A stretch of 64,000 bases of DNA, from positions 167,812-231,811 of the forward strand of contig JACRMR010000020.1 of assembly GCA_016214895.1 (NCBI GenBank). Reading direction: 5' to 3'. Source of the stretch: a candidate division KSB1 bacterium (GTDB taxonomy: Bacteria > Electryoneota > RPQS01). The translations under genes and the position numbers were made by a program. Position 1 is the stretch's first letter. Each line of letters begins with the position of its first letter. Below, piece by piece: positions 62,717-64,000 of this stretch. The notes beneath the pieces are model-generated. The model was given only the letters and a program-made list of their open reading frames with translations, did not search any database and was not told where the DNA came from.

Positions 62717-62892
62717 GGGAATCGCGAATCTACGTGCTCCAGCAGTCACCTTCACGGTCTGAGAAGGCCCGGATTCACCAGCGGCGTAACGGGCCGAGTT
62801 GCGTCAGTTGGATTTCAACGCATGAACTGCGAAGTATGACCTATGAAGCAGAACCGGAGTCGGCCTCATAATTCATACCTCATACCTCATAC

Positions 62893-63348
62893 TTACTTAT
62901 AGACGATGTCCCAGTGGTAGGGGATCTTGGGATCGTCGAACGCCGCGCGATGTTCGTCGGGATTCTGGTAATCATAGAGTTGATCCGGGCAATTCACGAC
63001 CACGGATTCGCCCTCGCTGATGCACTTCCACCCGTGATAGACCCCCGGCGGAATCACGATCAGCATCGGATTGTACTCGCCGACGAAAAACTCGTTGACT
63101 TCGCCTTGGGTCGGCGAGCCGTCGCGCGCATCGTACAGCACAACCTTGACCATGCCCTTGACGCAGGTCATCTGGTCGGATTGCCGTTTGTGAAAATGCC
63201 ACGCTTTCACCACGCTCGGGTAGTTCGTGGTCATATAGACTTGCGCAATCGGCAGATAATCCGCATCATCCTTGCGCAGGATTTCCAGCAGTCGTCCCCG
63301 CTCGTCGGGGATCAGTCGCAATTTCTTGGTCTTGACGTCGTGAATCAT
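62893..63348 (-). CDS. rfbC: dTDP-4-dehydrorhamnose 3,5-epimerase-like protein (RmlC-like cupin)
   Basis: 151 residues, shorter than the usual 180. PDERGRLLEILRKDD, IAQVYMTTNYPSVVKAWHFHK, MVKVVLYDARDGSPT, NPMLIVIPPGVYHGWKC and NCPDQLYDYQNPDE follow the RmlC pattern, with the active His in WHFHK and HGW. It probably works with rfbB in making an activated deoxysugar. Confidence 0.85.
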   Translation of the reverse strand: MIHDVKTKKLRLIPDERGRLLEILRKDDADYLPIAQVYMTTNYPSVVKAWHFHKRQSDQMTCVKGMVKVVLYDARDGSPTQGEVNEFFVGEYNPMLIVIPPGVYHGWKCISEGESVVVNCPDQLYDYQNPDEHRAAFDDPKIPYHWDIVYK

Positions 63349-63356
63349 GCTTCGGT

Positions 63357-63842
63357 TTATGCAGTGGCTTCCGTTTCTTCACTGATCTTCGCCGCGTTTA
63401 AGAGGGGGATTCCGAAATCCCATTTGCCCTGTTTGATCGCCGTCTCCATCCGCAGGGCCGCGACCGCGCTACAAACTAAGTAGGAGAATGTGAGCTTTTC
63501 CTGAACAAACGACGCCGTTACCTCGTCCAGCGCAAGCTCTCCCCTCGCCGCCAATCGTATCTGCTGCTTCGTCAGCTCGGGCAGGACGAATCGATCGAAC
63601 ACATAAATGCTGAACTTGTCCATGCCACGCTTGCCATCGTGATGCTGCTTCAGCCGCTCGCGCAGACCTCGATGTTTCTTGCCGGTACCGGCCACGCCGA
63701 CGTACAGAAAGCTCCGCCCCCGCCAAATGGTGTAAACACCCGCCTCGGCCGGAATCTCGCGTCTGATGTCGGCCCAACCACTGAAACGAATCCGCGATTG
63801 ACCGGCCAACTTGCTGCACAGTCTGGAATCAGAAATTGTCAT
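63357..63842 (-). CDS. GIY-YIG nuclease family protein
   Basis: 161 residues. GVYTIW (35-40) and LYVGVAG (46-52) are the GIY and YIG strands and GLRERLKQHH gives the catalytic Arg helix. About 60 further residues are helical. Such single-domain proteins cut or nick DNA in repair or mobile elements; here the role is unknown. It begins upstream of rfbC with 8 bases between the genes. Confidence 0.9.
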   Translation of the reverse strand: MTISDSRLCSKLAGQSRIRFSGWADIRREIPAEAGVYTIWRGRSFLYVGVAGTGKKHRGLRERLKQHHDGKRGMDKFSIYVFDRFVLPELTKQQIRLAARGELALDEVTASFVQEKLTFSYLVCSAVAALRMETAIKQGKWDFGIPLLNAAKISEETEATA

Positions 63843-63927
63843 AGTCGATGGACATCTGTTGAGTTAGGTAACCCGGTCCTCTTGACCTTTTCCAGCGCCG
63901 CCTCCTGAATCTACCCGCCAACCACGC

Positions 63928-64000
63928 TCAGGCGATCGGCGCCACCCGAGTCGGCCACAACCACTCGATCACCCCCTCCGCCGCCGCCCGGGCGCGATCG
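63928..64000 (-). CDS. C-terminal fragment of an unidentified gene
   Basis: An open minus-strand frame enters from the right edge and ends at TGA (complement of 63928-63930); 23 codons are visible, ending EWLWPTRVAPIA. Codon usage looks genuine, but nothing can be said of function. Confidence 0.35.
   Translation of the reverse strand, partial: DRARAAAEGVIEWLWPTRVAPIA

Overview
The window is 64 kb of a moderately GC-rich bacterial chromosome with short intergenic gaps and leading Shine-Dalgarno sites. Several features point to an uncultivated lineage of the FCB group (the Zixibacteria/KSB1/Eisenbacteria-like region of the tree) rather than to a model phylum: a truncated secreted protein ending in a PNPFN-type (type A, T9SS-like) sorting domain, many secreted fn3- and repeat-carrying proteins, a subtilase and a trypsin-like protease with repeats, and rows of lipoproteins with signal peptides. 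This placement is inference from gene content; there is no rRNA or marker tree in the window.

Layout. 1-5.6 kb: end of a sorted secreted protein, an S41 processing peptidase, a subtilase, a glycoside-hydrolase-like lipoprotein and a TauE-type exporter. 5.6-7 kb: a zinc-ribbon/winged-helix/nuclease-like gene followed by a T-rich gap. 7-15.3 kb: purC, a cupin, asnA, hsp20, a membrane protein, an S9 peptidase, a dihaem cytochrome and an FMN reductase. 15.4-19.5 kb: a surface operon of two YadA-head-repeat proteins with Peptidase S74 self-cleaving chaperone ends plus an fn3 protein, bounded by a promoter and a terminator. 19.57-22.2 kb: tRNA-Arg(ACG) followed by a two-gene unit, a DCD-type dCTP deaminase homologue and a GNAT-ASCH protein. 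22.2-30.2 kb: tadA, four paralogous LolA-like secreted proteins interleaved with corA and dinB, two tRNA-Ser genes, two SnoaL-like proteins and tag. 30.4-36.8 kb: a POT transporter, a GNAT/YoaP protein, a HerA-like ATPase, then lemA, purK and purE on the minus strand. 37-44 kb: a membrane SpoIIE-type phosphatase overlapping a Rieske protein, and a large secreted trypsin-like protease with four tandem domains. 44-52.6 kb (minus strand): a nitrilase-family enzyme, two OPA-type MFS transporters, lipoproteins, an ankyrin protein, a barrel-like protein, an alcohol dehydrogenase, DUF2064 and DUF547, with a divergent MerA-like flavoprotein that lacks the redox cysteine pair. 54-59 kb: a Lys/Pro-rich zinc-ribbon protein, small lipoproteins and a two-component pair followed by a 33-bp tandem repeat. 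59-64 kb (minus strand): a dTDP-sugar operon (rfbC and rfbB) split by an MjaI-type restriction-modification cassette whose methyltransferase carries a degenerate staphylococcal-nuclease-like domain.

The items most worth a second look are the dCTP-deaminase/GNAT-ASCH pair next to the tRNA, the methyltransferase-SNase fusion stitched between rfbC and rfbB, an in-frame GC-rich palindrome inside purC, and a dispersed 43-bp hairpin repeat. Promoters visible by eye share an AT-rich TATATT-like -10 and often a TTGC-starting -35.
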